A stretch of 64,000 nucleotides of DNA from Deroplatys truncata (GCA_030765065.1 CM060979.1:16521001-16585000); one strand, 5' to 3'. Positions 9,870 to 21,070 are shown, counted from the first letter of the stretch. Numbers and translations are program-made. The notes: a model not told the origin generated them from the sequence alone.

Positions 9870-11776
9870 GGGACTAATCAGCTAAGGGAGACAACCCTAA
9901 CAGAAAGCATCAATCCTCCAGGATTACTGAGGGTTGGAGCAAGGCTAACAACCTTGCTCCGGAAAAACAAGTTGTTGCAAAGCCTCAGAATACGCCTCGG
10001 AATGATGGATTTAAAAAAACGATGAATTAAGTTAAAGAAAATGGGTTATGTGATTGGGACATTACGCTTCTTTGAGTAGGAGCATTGAAAGGTTAAAGAA
10101 GTGTCTGAAGATTTGAGTAGCAAAGGCAAGGAGATTGGTCTTAAAATTAATGAACAAAAGATGAAAGCATAATGGCATAAGCTCAGAGAAGGAAATATGT
10201 GGATGAACATCTTGTTCCAGGAGGATCCAAAGTGGGGATGGTAAATGAATTTAAAGATGTTGATATATATCCAAACAATAAAAATAACGAAATATTTGGG
10301 CAAGAATACAGGCTGCTAATAGAGTATGCTTTGCAGCATTGCCACTCTTCAGAAGCAGGAACATAAACCATAAGACTAAAGATAATGCTATATAAAACCC
10401 TCATACACAGTATAGTGGTATATGGTAGTGAAATGTGGACTCTCTCAAAGAATACCATGGAAAAGACTGACTCCTACGAAGGAAAATTTCTGAGAATTTA
10501 TGGACCTGTGTGTATACATAGAGAATGGAGAATTAGATATAAAAAGGAAATACAAAGTGAGCCAAAAGGCTCCGAACCGCCTGCGCAGTGTTTTTCCTGT
10601 CCACGTCCTAGGCGCTCATTGCCGTCTGCTGCTATCATAGAAAGGCGCGGATGAAACCATACAACATTTTTAAAACTACTTTTAAAGGCTTTACTTACCA
10701 ACTTTATGAAAGGAAATGCTGAAACTGGCCGCCGTTGTTGTCCATGCATTTTTGGCACCTCTTAAGGAAACTATCCATCATGGAATTTTTGGGATAAATT
10801 TTCCAAACGATGACCAATGTTGTCTAATGTTTCTTCGGTAAAAACCGAATGCCGTCTTTTAGATTTCTTAGCCTGGAACTTTTACACCTGGAAATCTTTC
10901 TACAAATCGTACTTTCACTTGGCGAGCTGAGCGAGTTAACATATACAAATCATAAATAAATACACGCTGTGCAGTAGAAAACATATACTGAGCCATAACA
11001 TACTTTGTGACTAAGTATAGGACAAAATAATAAATAACTCGTAATAACTGAACTACATCACATCATCGTCAACTCAAACTACACTTCACACTGCACAGCA
11101 AAACCACAACAGCATGACTTTGATTATAGCAGCAGTGCGTCATCATGTTTTTATCATATTTCCACAAACCCAGTGGAAAAATACTGCGCAGCCAGTAATA
11201 ATGTTTATAAAATACCCCTCCGGTGTAGCTAAAACATACAGTGTACAAGACAAACCCACACGCCCTGGAAGAATTAAAACAAAATATCTGCCAGGAAATT
11301 TCTCAATGTGAACTACGTCGAGTGATGGATAGTTTCCTAAAGAGGTGCCAAAAATGTATGGATGAGGGTGGACATTTCAGCATCTCCTTTCGTAAAGTTG
11401 GTAAGTAAAGCCTTTAAAAATAGTTTTATAAATGTTGTATGGTTTCATCCGTGCCTTTCTAAGATAGTGGCAGACGACAACAAGCACCGAGGACACGGAC
11501 AGGAAAAACAATGCGCAGCCGGTTCAGAGTCTTTTGGCTCACTCTGTATATTCCATATATGGAGAGATCCCTTATCACATCATTCAGGTGAAGAGACTCA
11601 AATGGGCAGGCCATTTAATAAGTATGGAGGAACATCAAATCCCAAAGGTGTTCTCAGGAGGAGGAAGGCCAGTGGGAAGGCCATGTAACAAATGGGAAGA
11701 CAGTACACAACAAGATGCAGCGCAAGATTGCCTAGGCTGGTGGAGAGCAACTGCAGAGGCCATGGTCCAAAAATAG
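9870..11776 (+). pseudogene. LINE relic (endonuclease-RT type), split by a mariner
   Basis: Degenerate plus-strand non-LTR retrotransposon with most of ORF2 missing. 9870-10070 resembles a 5' leader and the start of an endonuclease (MGYVIGTL). It then jumps to the end of the RT region: SSKGKEIGLKINEQKMKA near 10110, MLYKTLIHSIVVYGSEMWTL at 10388 and WRIRYKKEI near 10530. The last part (KRLKWAGHLISMEEHQIPKV, GRPCNKWED) is at 11594-11776. A 994-bp mariner derivative at 10553-11546 interrupts it; removing it and one TA restores KKEI-YSIYGE. Many stops, so inactive. Confidence 0.75.
10553..11546 (+). mobile_element. Palindromic mariner derivative (~240-bp arms)
   Basis: 994-bp element flanked by TA (10551-10552, 11547-11548) inside a LINE. 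The ends read CAAAGTGAGCCAAAAG and, inverted, CAGAGTGAGCCAAAAG. The inverted repeats continue about 240 bp with moderate divergence. The arms cover both the terminal region and the C-terminal coding end (GGCACCTCTT-AGGAAACTATCC on the left, its complement at 11325-11350). 11240-11311 encodes VQDKPTRPGRIKTKYLPGNF, matching the mariner fragment at 42736-43148. The catalytic region is absent. Confidence 0.8.
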
Positions 11777-13625
11777 GCCAATGCGCCAAAGTGGAAGTAA
11801 TAACAAAATATACATAGTCATTATTAAAATTTTTTTGACAACAGTGTTTTTGATCCACTTCCCATTCATGCTGCAAAGTTAAATTTCCTGCATTTAGTGC
11901 TGGTAACCTAACCTGCCTGCAAGTTTTGTCTATTTTTCTGCACGAACTACATTAAATCCTCTATTTTTAATATATTTATTATTGAAGACATGAAATATAA
12001 TCATACTTGATTTTACCATTTAAATCTTACCTGGCTCTTAACTTTTTATTTGTTAATTTTTACCTGCAATTTAATTCATGAAGCAGCTAAGTATGAGCTG
12101 CAAGTTATTAATTTTTTAAGATCAACAACCAGGCATGTATAATACATGGCCAGTTTGGCACCTAGATTAATGTTAGTAACCTTGCTGCTGCAATCACCAT
12201 GTACAATAACTGTGAATAATTTTATTTTCATGTAAGTACTATTGTGTTATTCACTATCGTTAAATAAATAGTGTGCAATGCACATGTGTTAAGTGTACTG
12301 AAGAATCTTGGAAACAGAAAATATTAAACTTTGTCTCGATTTTCAAACTTTTCCTCGTTCTCCAATAATGCATTTACCACACTTTTATTGCAATATACTA
12401 TTAACCTCTCAAACCTTACTATTTGTATCCCAATAAGCTAATAGTATTTCAATTTACTGCAGTGTTTAATTTACTTGATTGTTTTAAATCATTTCACCAC
12501 ATCAGTATTCTTGGGCACCACAATTGTTGCATCAATGATGTAATGATGTGTTTATATTCCAGAAACTCATAAAAAATACTTTATCTAATAATGCAGAAAC
12601 ATTTAATGAAGTACTGTTAAACTGTTAGTAGATAAACAGAGAAAGAAATATAATTTATTTTGAGCTCAAACAAAATCAATGCTTAAATAAGTAAAAACTA
12701 GAAGAGACAAAACAATACTTTTCAACCAATTCTGCAAAATAATTCTCAATTGCTTTTGGTTTCAAAATTCACTGCATTGAGGGAGAAATCACTCAGCCTG
12801 ACAACAATGGATCTTGGGAAGGGGGACGAGTTAACTTTTAGTTGGCTTTGAACTAATCATACATTCCAAACAAATTTTATTTCTGGTAGACAACCTTATC
12901 CGTTAACACTGAAAGGTGCTAAATTTCACTACAATAATTTGCATCATAAATCACTAATATGTTCAAAAGGGATAAGACCGGGGTCCAGGTCACATGCACT
13001 ATGTTACACAACTCCCATTGCATGTAACTCATTTGAGGCATTATGGGGATGTTACCAACATTGGACCTTAAACCACAAAGCATATGTGAGGATGTTTTTT
13101 AGAACTAGAGGAGTGAGGAGAGATGACAGGGTGCAGCCTGCGAGGCTACACCTCAATGACCCAATTTTGTCTTCAGTTGGCAACCATTCCCTTCAAAATG
13201 GATTTCGTATGTGCTTCAGGTGCATATCTCCAATACTGTACTACAACCGTTCAAAAGTATTCTGTAACTTTCAAAGGAAGTGCAATTTTTCACTGGTGAT
13301 TTTATATTTGATAGCATAATAGTGACACACACGCTTCTCTCTCAACATGACACAAAAGTAGTCTTGCGTCTGCACTACCTCCTTGGCTAATCATCGAAAA
13401 CTGCTCTACTTTCATCTGAGAGAGAAGTGCGTGGCTACTTTTATGCTTTCGTGGTTATACTCTGCGCGCTGATGTTCGTTTCGCTAGCAGCAAAGCTACC
13501 ATCATTTGTAGTATGGCAACTATATCGACTATCCCTATTATGCAACATAGCCAGAGATTTATCATTTCCTTTCGTACATAGACTGAAATTATCAATTTCA
13601 TATTACCACTGTAGTTACAAGTTAC

Positions 13626-13740
13626 CTGTAATGTCATAAATGACTTTCTTACTGAATAGCGAATCACTAATAAAATCATTATTTACAGCTTCTCTCAGTT
13701 GTTCTACATTTTCTTCACTCGAAGAATCTGAATCCGACAT
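13626..13740 (-). CDS. CUSTOS-like protein, first coding exon
   Basis: Minus-strand exon starting with ATG at 13740-13738 (context GTCAGGAATGTCG) and ending at a consensus donor ACAG|GTAACTTG, phase 1. It encodes 38 codons starting MSDSDSSSEENVEQLREAV. The acidic, Ser-rich start followed by E-x2-REA resembles the N-terminus of CUSTOS/C12orf43 proteins, and phase and order agree with the TPEF exon at 7516-7654. It does not fit any transposable element in the window. An alternative acceptor (AAGTCAG|GA) just upstream of the ATG would allow an upstream coding exon, so the true start is not certain. Confidence 0.6.
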
Positions 13741-14056
13741 TCCTGACTTGATTTAAAGGACCAAATGCACTACACAAACTTTTTTCCTTTTCGTAACCTA
13801 ACCTCAACCCTGTATTACATTAAAGAGGCCCTGTAAATGCGATACTCCAGTAATCGGTTTATTGCACATCATGAAAATATATCGTTGTGTTACAAGTAGT
13901 ATACGTTTACAATTTCTTAACATTACATTTTCGGTATTGTGAACTACCTAACCCAACCTTCAACCTTGAACCTTGACAAAGAAAACCGACATTAAAGCGG
14001 TTGTTGTTATGGTTCCTCTGCAGTGTGGCCATAACAATTACACTAGAAAATTAAAA
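13741..14056. promoter_or_regulatory. Possible promoter/5' UTR of the CUSTOS-like gene
   Basis: Upstream of the minus-strand start codon. It is less AT-rich than its surroundings, with several AACCTAACC/CCTAACCT strings often seen near insect housekeeping genes. No core motif is decisive. Inference from position. Confidence 0.25.
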
Positions 14057-14343
14057 TTAAATTGAGTTTTATTTATGGACGCTCTTTAACTGCTATGCGT
14101 CCCATTCTATATTGAGCGTGAAAGACCGGTAATTTTGTTCAGAGGCCTCTTTATCAGGCTTGAGATTCTTTTACGTGCCGTAAATATACGACTCGGGACC
14201 ACGGGCTTTAGTTCCCTTCCGAAGGGAGCCATGCTAAGGATTTTTTACGCTCGAAAAAAACCCATCGCCCTCGGCCGGATTTGAACCCGCGACCTCGGGA
14301 ACTAGAAGCTAGCATGGTAGCCACTACACCACGGAGGATGACA
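14057..14343 (-). mobile_element. tRNA-headed SINE copy S2
   Basis: Nearly complete SINE. On the minus strand the head has an A box (GTGGTGTAGTGGCTACC) and B box (GGGTTCAAATCC), then the shared body and an ATAAATAAAA tail at 14057-14070. Same family as S1 and S3-S5. Confidence 0.85.
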
Positions 14344-14472
14344 TTACTACTACTTACTAGAAGTAGTTAAACCGGAGGTTAAAAACACCGAAAACAGCAA
14401 CAAAAAAAAAGTAATTCTAATACAGCTAAATAAAAACTCTTAAAATTCATAACCTAATAATGGAATACCCAC

Positions 14473-14524
14473 CTTTAAATTCTTGAAACGTTACATCTTC
14501 TTCCTCTTCTTCCTCCTCTTCCAT
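14473..14524 (-). CDS. Candidate acidic exon with consensus donor
   Basis: Short minus-strand frame MEEEEEEEEDVTFQEFK, ATG at 14524-14522 in good context (GATCAAATGG), ending at a strong donor AAAG|GTGGGTATT (phase 1). The frame stays open upstream to about 14610, and AG acceptors exist at CATTAG and CTGCAG. Not recognised as a family and could be chance. In phase it could join GA-ATG of the exon at 13740, which would make it an upstream exon of the CUSTOS-like gene; this is inference. Confidence 0.25.
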
Positions 14525-14604
14525 TTGATCTTGATTTCCTCCGACAGCGCAACCAGAAGCAGCTAATGAAGTACATGTATAACCAGTGGCGGGTCGCGCT
14601 GCAG

Positions 14605-15472
14605 GTCACAAGTGTATGTGCCTCCCTTTTAATTTTGAACCGAAAATACCTTTAAATAATTTCTGCATAAATTGCCAACTCAAAAAATATAATAGAATTT
14701 TAAACGCAAATCCTGAATATTCAGCAGCACCTGTACAGAAAAGCGCGCTTCTCATACAACTTGGTCGGTGTGTGTATGCCAAAGCACACTATACTCCATT
14801 ATACTTGTGTCCAGGCTTTAACAGAGCAGAATGCTTTGGTTTAAAAGGAACTATGATGACCAAGGGGATGACGGACTGAACACGTGGAATACATCACGAA
14901 CATTAATCACTCACGTGCCCCCAAAATAAGATTCAAGTCGCTAGAATCCCTTTTACATCCATCGACACGTAGGTATATCACTATAATATGGCAAGGAATA
15001 GACACACAATCTTACAAATCTCTAAAATATCACACAAATTAACAATCTGATATGAATTAACTCAAGTTCAATTTGTTCCATTTGATCGAGGAAATTGTCG
15101 TACAGCCACCCAAGTCATTAAATACCCCCTTTCCCCCCCCCACAAACACATACACGCATACAATTCCTAAGCTGAATGTTTGGAGACAGTATTCTTTAAA
15201 GTGAATGTACCCATATACCTTTGTAATGTATTTAATATCATATTCTTTAGATTAATGAAGGTTGATCTACTCAGCATTCTTGAGTTCTGCTCAAGAACAA
15301 GAGCACATCTCAATTCCATTAAAAGTTGCATACATTTCAGTACCCATCCTATGGCTCATAATTTCACCAATCAATGAAAATAAGTTAAAATTAATATCAC
15401 CTAACTACAGAAGGTTCATTACCTACTCTGTTCATTACTCGCACCCTACAACATAATACTCGTTGTTATATG
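14605..15472. other. No gene seen
   Basis: No supported coding pattern; a C-run at 15129-15140. Ends at the TA flank of the mariner at 15475. Confidence 0.4.
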
Positions 15473-15589
15473 TATTGGGTTGTCTCATAAGTTCGTTTTG
15501 CTCGCAAGTTCCATCTGTAGCGCCTGAAAACCCTGAATCCTCTGTACACTCAAGTTATCATAGTTGCCTAACCACCCCTGCGACTTAGA

Positions 15590-15862
15590 AATTTAAATTG
15601 AGTTTTTATTTATGGACGCTCTTTAACTACTATGGTCCTTAGCGTCCCATTCTATATTGGGCGTGAAAGATCGGTAATTTTGCTCAGAGGCCTCTTTATC
15701 AGGCTTGAGGTTCTTTTACGTGCCGTAAATCTACGACATGGGACCACTGGCTTTACTTCCCTTCCGAAGGAAGCCATGCTAACGATTTTTACGCCGGGTT
15801 TGAACCCGCGACCTTGGGAACTAGAGGCTAGCATGGTACCACTAGTCCACGGAGGACGACTG
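15590..15862 (-). mobile_element. tRNA-headed SINE copy S3
   Basis: SINE on the minus strand, inserted in the mariner leader and flanked by the duplication CTGCGACTTAGA (15578-15589 and 15863-15874). B box GGGTTCAAACCC near 15800; tail of ATAAATAAAAA type. The long duplication supports L1-type retroposition by a LINE. Confidence 0.9.
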
Positions 15863-15962
15863 CTGCGACTTAGAGAACATCAACCACACTCACTATTGGA
15901 TATGTCAGTGCGTATTTGTGACTGACGTTGGATAGAACGGTGTGAACTTGTGTTTACAAACT

Positions 15963-16295
15963 ATGGAAAGCAAAAAGGAACATTTCCGACATCTTATGCT
16001 GTTTTACTATCGTAAGGGTAAAACCGCCTCACAATGCCGGCAGAAAATTTGTGCTGTCTACGGGGAAGATGCAGTAACGAAGCGAACATGTCAAAAGTGG
16101 TTTAGTCGATTTCGATCTGGGAATTTCTCCCCAAAAAACAAACCTCGGTCTGGACGACCAATGGTTACGGACGTGGAAAGCATTCATGAAACAATAGTCA
16201 ACAATCCACGAATTACAACTCGGGTGTTGGCATTGGAGCTCAATTTAGCTCGTGCTACTCTAGCCAGGAACTTGGCAATATATTGTCGACAATGA
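15963..16295 (+). pseudogene. mariner transposase, N-terminal DNA-binding part only
   Basis: Open frame of about 110 residues starting MESKKEHFRHLML. It shows the mariner N-terminal helix-turn-helix region: FYYRKGKTASQCRQKICAVY, GEDAVTKRTCQKWFSRFRSG, then PRSGRPMVTDV and an LALELNLARATLARNL second helix-turn-helix. The frame is intact over this domain but stops at 16293 before any catalytic Asp. It could bind its own TIRs but not catalyse transposition (inference). Family length is normally about 340-350 residues. Confidence 0.85.
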
Positions 16296-16819
16296 TGGTG
16301 TATACTGTAGGAAATAAATAGTTTGTTTACAAAACCTAACTGTCATAGTTATTTATCTTTTGAACTACCTTGTGTTTAAAGTTTGTAAACGGAAACTACG
16401 CTGCCATAGCTATGCTGCAGGTGAGATGTGTTCCCAGGCGTTCTTAGTGACTGAAACGTGACGAAAAGCGAACTTATGAGACAACCCTATATATGCCTGT
16501 TAAAAACAGACTTTTCAAACAGGGTAAAATCATATTATGTATGCCTATGTAAACAAATTAAGAAAGTAAACAATTTTAAGAATGTTAGAGTAATTACAAA
16601 CTATTAATATGCGTGAGAATTGTACAAGCATTGTCACCAAAAAGAGCGAAAAAAAGTTTTGATGGTCTTGGAAATGTGAATAAAACGTGTTAATTTTTTG
16701 GGGGGAAACGTGCAAAATTACTGTTAAAGCAACAAATCAAACACGTAAATATTCCTGCAAATAAAACTGAAAAGAGTTTACATAACTTAATACATTAACT
16801 TTAAACAAAAAGAACCCAC

Positions 16820-16839
16820 CTGGAAGGAGAAAACGCCAT
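16820..16839 (-). CDS. Candidate first-exon start with donor
   Basis: Minus strand ATGGCGTTTTCTCCTTCCAG followed directly by GTGGGTTC, a consensus donor. Upstream (16840-17000) is a less AT-rich stretch with CpGs and a TGACGT site, which could be a promoter. Very short; no family recognised and no partner exon with matching phase found. Reported only because start, context and donor coincide. Confidence 0.2.
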
Positions 16840-17640
16840 TATACTTCAAGCACTAGAGTTCTGTTCGCGTCATACTTCAAACAAGGTCGCACTCAGACTA
16901 TCAATTGTCACCTTGTGACAAATGCCACCTACGGATTTTGGGAATGATTACGTCATACCTCCCCATCCCCAGAAACAAACGAGGTACAATATTGCGCTCA
17001 TGCGGCCTCAAATGTAGTTTTAAGATCAATTTTACAGATAGAATTAAAATTTTTAATTTAATTTCTGTTTTCGTATACCAGAGATATTACCCTCAGAGAT
17101 TTCATTCTTTGAAATTATGATTAACAATTTGAAAACGTAATACGTTTGTTTAATTTCTTTCTTTCTTTTGTTTTTTAATTTGATCCCTTGGTTTTCATAT
17201 ATATCTAATGGTGTCTGGGTGTTTAAGAAATGCACAACTGAAAATATTATTTTCTAAAATTTTCATTCTATTTGGCTGAATCTTACATTTCCCTTACGTG
17301 AAGAGAAGGTGAAAGGAAGAGAATGAGAAAAGATAGGAAGAAGGGCCGGAAATAATAGCATAATGAAAGAAAGGGAAATACGAGTATGAAAATGTATGGG
17401 GGGGAGAGAGAGAAACAGAGAGGAAGGGAGTAATAGAGCAGAGGGAGTAAAAGACAATCTCCATAGTTAACTCAACAACCCTAGCGAAGTTGCGAGTTCT
17501 GCTAGTTTAAGATTAAAGGCAGTCGTTTGCAGTACAAAAGTATCAAATAAGTTTACTTTTCAACCAAAGTAGATCAAAATATTTTTCTCTTTAAAATGTT
17601 GTTTATGGACACATTGTTTTCTTTTCTTCATAATTTTAGA
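16840..17640. other. No gene seen; purine-rich tract
   Basis: 17295-17455 is a strongly purine-rich tract on the plus strand (GAGA/GGAA runs, one G7 run). Otherwise AT-rich with no coding pattern. Confidence 0.45.
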
Positions 17641-17644
17641 TCAT

Positions 17645-18775
17645 TTAAAATGTTCCACGAGATGGGGAATTCATCCAGTTTCTCTGAAATTGTTCCTGGA
17701 TCTCACAAGAAATAAACAAATAAAAATCAAACCTAGAACTAAAAGTATAATTTATATTTACTGTTCTCCAAAGCGTCTTGGAGTTAATAATTTTGGAAGC
17801 AATGAATGCGACTACATCCCCTTGCACTAAGCTACTCTTGTCAACTAATCTGTTACTGATAGGGAACATCTACCCATTTCACAAATAAACTTTATATAGG
17901 GTTGTGCACTCAAAATGGAACAAGTCCAATTATTGTAAATTAATCTGTCATTTAATGTGAATCTTAGTCCACTTATCCATTTCTTTAAGTTTGGGAACAA
18001 AAAGTAACTGCTGGAAACCAAATCTGGCGAATTTCGTGGACGTGGAAGCACTTGGAAGCGAAGGTCATGCAATTCTACAATAGTCCCAGACGCATTGTCG
18101 TGACGAGAGAACTTTCTTTTTCGCAAGATGTGAACATTTAGCCTGAATAGTATCCTTCAATTGGTCTACTAGTGAAGCATAATACTCCCCGGTGATATTT
18201 CTGCCCTTCTGGAAATAATCTATGAGCACCACATCATGAGAATCCCATAAAACCGCAGGCATGAACTTTTCCTACAGGTGGAACTATTTTACTTTCTATG
18301 ATTCACTTTGGAGTGCTCCTTCGTCTCTGGCGTGCAGTGATGAATCCTCGTTTCCTCTTCTGATTTTTAATCTCTAAGGATTTTTACGCTCGAAAAAGTC
18401 CATCGCCTTCCGCCGGGTTTGAACCCGCGACCTAGAGGCTAGCATGGTACTGCTAGACCACGGAAGACGACCAATTACTGAGTAGATACGGCATTGTGAA
18501 TTTTAGTAGAATCTCGTCACTCGTAGCGGTTTTGGGACGCCCTGAGCGCTCATCATGTTGAATGGATGTAGACCACGCTGAAATTCTCCAGCTCACCTTT
18601 TAACCGTCGAAAACGAAGGGTAATAATCCTTTAATGTCGAATGTACCTCCTTTTGTATTTCTGTTTGGGTTAAACCCTTCAAATGAAGTACTTTATAACA
18701 GCTGCAATTTCAGTTTTATTCATTTTGTAGAAAACGTTAACACTAGTTTGTATACATGAACGTCAATAGAAAGAA
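17645..18775 (-). pseudogene. mariner transposase relic, split by SINE S4
   Basis: Minus-strand mariner. The N-terminal part (18735-18490) reads KTEI-AVIKYFILKGLTQ and PSFSTVKR. After a SINE fragment the catalytic part resumes at 18262: AVLWDSHDVVLIDYFQKG, ITGEYYASLVDQLK, LAKKKVLSS. The expected QDNAPAH block is replaced by RQCVWD, and the later LPRPRNSPDL...FLFPNLKK block (18060-17990) lacks the normal spacing, so catalytic residues are lost. Several stops. Terminal repeats are not recognisable. Confidence 0.75.
18370..18472 (-). mobile_element. SINE copy S4, head only
   Basis: The tRNA-related head of the same SINE (B box GGGTTCAAACCC, A box region eroded) plus the start of the body, ending abruptly at 18370. 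Inserted in the mariner relic; the 3' half is missing. Confidence 0.8.
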
Positions 18776-18789
18776 GATCCTTCAAATGA

Positions 18790-19496
18790 CCTTCCGGAAA
18801 GGAAGAAAGAGGAAAACATGCAGAAACAATCACAGGAGAAGAACACCTACAAATACTTAGGAGTGACCCTGCAAACAACTGGGATCACTTTCGGGTACAT
18901 GCAAAAGAGAAGGCCACAACTGCCATAAGGGCCATAAATACCATAGATCACATACACCAAATCTCCCTAGAGGTGGAAATGACTCTTCAGTGCAAAAATT
19001 GTTCCATTTCTGACATACGGCATACATCAAATACGAGAAAACCTAACATGAAGGACCTAAAAGAATGGGAGAAAGTGAAGTCTACATTCCTCAAGCGAGT
19101 AATTAGGTGTCAAAATTCACCCTATTGAGATATGTATACATCCTGATGGAAGATCTTTATATGAACTACTACTCCCTGCAACAGAGGCCTATAGAAAGCT
19201 GATGGCAGAAAACCTGAGGAAAAGAAGTAAGGTCCAGGAGAACTTCTATGTAACAAGCGCAATGGCAGACAGGAATTGGACGGGACCGAATCAAAAACAC
19301 GAGGAACGTTGTAACGGGGCTGGCCGGATATGTTTTCCATCATCAAGTATGCTGCATGCGCTGACGTATAAGTGTGTTTGCAAATTCTGTGAATGTGATA
19401 AATACTATGTGCTGAATTGCAACAAATGTCCAAAAACAGTGACAGAACTTGTACTGAAAACTAGTTATGTTCATTCTGCACACTTATGCGCACTTC

Positions 19497-19497
<1 letters not shown>
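18790..19497 (+). pseudogene. LINE ORF2 C-terminal relic
   Basis: Plus-strand non-LTR retrotransposon 3' part. Recognisable blocks in order are KYLGVTLQTTGITF (18860), AIRAINTIDHIHQISLEVEM (18930), LKEWEKVKSTFLKRVI (19060), a PATEAYRKL block (19180), then paired Cys motifs CVCKFCECDKYYVLNC near 19380. This order is that of a LINE ORF2 tail with a terminal Cys/His region. It is interrupted by frame shifts and stops and ends directly in an AAT microsatellite, which fits a simple-repeat LINE tail. Different family from the LINEs at 2522 and 21867. Confidence 0.7.

Positions 19498-19577
<80 letters not shown>
19498..19577. repeat. (AAT)n microsatellite
   Basis: About 26 uninterrupted AAT units directly after the LINE 3' end. 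The poly-Ile and poly-Leu frames here are artefacts of this repeat. Confidence 0.95.
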
Positions 19578-19579
<2 letters not shown>

Positions 19580-19720
19580 CCGTTGCAAACAAGTCGCTAC
19601 ACATACGCCACTCAAGTAGTCTAATTTATAGAAAGTACCGCCATCTAAGTGTTGACAGCCATTTTCCATCCAACCAGTTGAGTGAATTACATGCCGCTTT
19701 ATGGTGCAATGCAAGGAATA

Positions 19721-21011
19721 CGGAGGGTTGCCCCACTTAAGCTCGGACGTCTTTGAATCGCCCTCCCACTCCTGTCATTGGTCAAACTGTTTATGTTTAT
19801 TATTGCATCAGCTCACTGCGAGTGCCAGCTTTCTGCTGGGCCAGTCTGGCAAAGTTTACTCGTAATGGCTTCAACAATCGCTGACTTATGGCAGGAGTAC
19901 ATTGTTGGGCTTTCCGATGCCGGTTACATCCTTTGATAGAGGAAAGGTGCAAACAAAAGGTCTTACCATAAGTAAGTCGTGTGTGGGGCGTATGACACAA
20001 CTGCATAAAAATGGATTCCTACCTGAGGCTCGGTGTGAAAAAAAACTAGCAAGAAAAGTCTACGACCTTAAAGCAGTAGTAGACAAGGTGAGTGCAACAG
20101 TGACTCAAGAAAACCCACCAACCCAAAGAAGCATTTCCAGCCACATTGGAATATCCAAAGGGACTGTCTAACCGCTAATACACAACAATTTCGGTCTAGA
20201 ACGGCGCCATAAAGCACATGGACACGCCTAGAAAGAACTGCGCATCAGAGAACGCTTCACCAATGCAAGAAAACTCCATAAGCACCACCCTGGCACCACC
20301 TGGCAGGTGAAAAGTGGCATTGGGTGGTTTCTTTAGATGAAGCATTGGTTTATCTAGGCCCCAAAAAGTGCCATTTATTACCATCAATTGGGTCAAAAGG
20401 GGCGCTCCAACTTTATTCGGGAGAACAAGGAAAAGTTTTCTAAGGGTTTCATGGTGGTTGCAGGTTAATGTTCTCGGGGGAAACTCGGCATTCACAGAGT
20501 TACCAACAATGTAAAAATTAAGCAGTCTACTATCAAAGGAATCTTATGGACCCAATTTTTGATGAAGAGATTCCTCGGTTGTATGGTAAGGATGCCGCAA
20601 AATATTTGGATCCACATCTATAAAGTATCCAGACACACTTCTTGGTCTTCCCAGCATTATTTCCACGGAAAGCTATGGAAACGGGTGTCAATGTGATACT
20701 ATTTAAAAGGATTCCTGTAAAGTCACCAGATGCATCGCCAATGGATTTTTGCGGATTTGGTCTGCTGAAACAGCGCCTTGCTTCTCGGTGTCCAACCGAA
20801 TTGAAGGATTCTGGAAAGTCTGCCAGGAGGATTGGGCTAACATCCCCCTTCCTGTTCTTACACCCAGCCTTCTTCAATGGAAATTGCGCTGCAGAGCCAC
20901 AGTTAAAGCCGTGGAAATCACACTGAAAAGTCAATAAGTGGTGACGAAAGGGAGTGTCGACATGAAAAAACATAAGCAAAAACGTCCGAGCTTAAGTGGG
21001 GAAACCCTTCG
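19721..21011 (+). mobile_element. Complete, degenerate Tc1/mariner-type transposon
   Basis: 1291-bp element with terminal inverted repeats CGGAGGGTTGCCCCACTTAA and, inverted, CGAAGGGTTTCCCCACTTAA, continuing through GCTCGGACGT, flanked by TA (19719-19720, 21012-21013). The plus strand holds a transposase relic starting MASTIADLWQEYI at 19865, with an internal LDEALVYL-like block near 20340 and a C-terminal PVKSPDASPMDFCGFGLLKQ block at 20717-20776, the last catalytic Asp region of this family. Numerous stops and frame shifts, so non-autonomous today. Confidence 0.85.
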
Positions 21012-21070
21012 TATTAGGAAATAGGTACTTCATTTCTTTACAATGTTAGTGTGGGATGGCCATTGAAAGG

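Larger units (their letters stand above)
7655..13625 (-). other. Intron of the CUSTOS-like gene
   Basis: A 5971-bp intron between matching phase-1 splice sites (donor ACAG|GTAACTTG at 13626; acceptor TTGCAG above 7654). It carries family A copy A2 and a LINE with a nested mariner. The stretches 7655-8390, 9221-9869 and 11777-13625 hold no recognised gene or repeat; 11777-13625 is AT-rich throughout. Confidence 0.55.
15475..16489 (+). mobile_element. mariner element, internally deleted, carrying SINE S3
   Basis: Bounded by terminal inverted repeats TTGGGTTGTCTCATAAGTTC and, inverted, TAGGGTTGTCTCATAAGTTC, with flanking TA at 15473-15474 and 16490-16491. It contains the transposase N-terminus (15963-16295) and then a short tail; the DD34D catalytic half has been deleted. 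SINE S3 sits in the 5' leader with a 12-bp duplication. Confidence 0.9.

Noticed and set aside
12939..13319. 126-residue plus-strand frame
   Set aside because: No family resemblance, codon use like non-coding flank, and it lies inside the CUSTOS-like intron on the other strand.
19484..19740. Poly-Leu and poly-Ile open frames
   Set aside because: Entirely products of the AAT microsatellite read on both strands.
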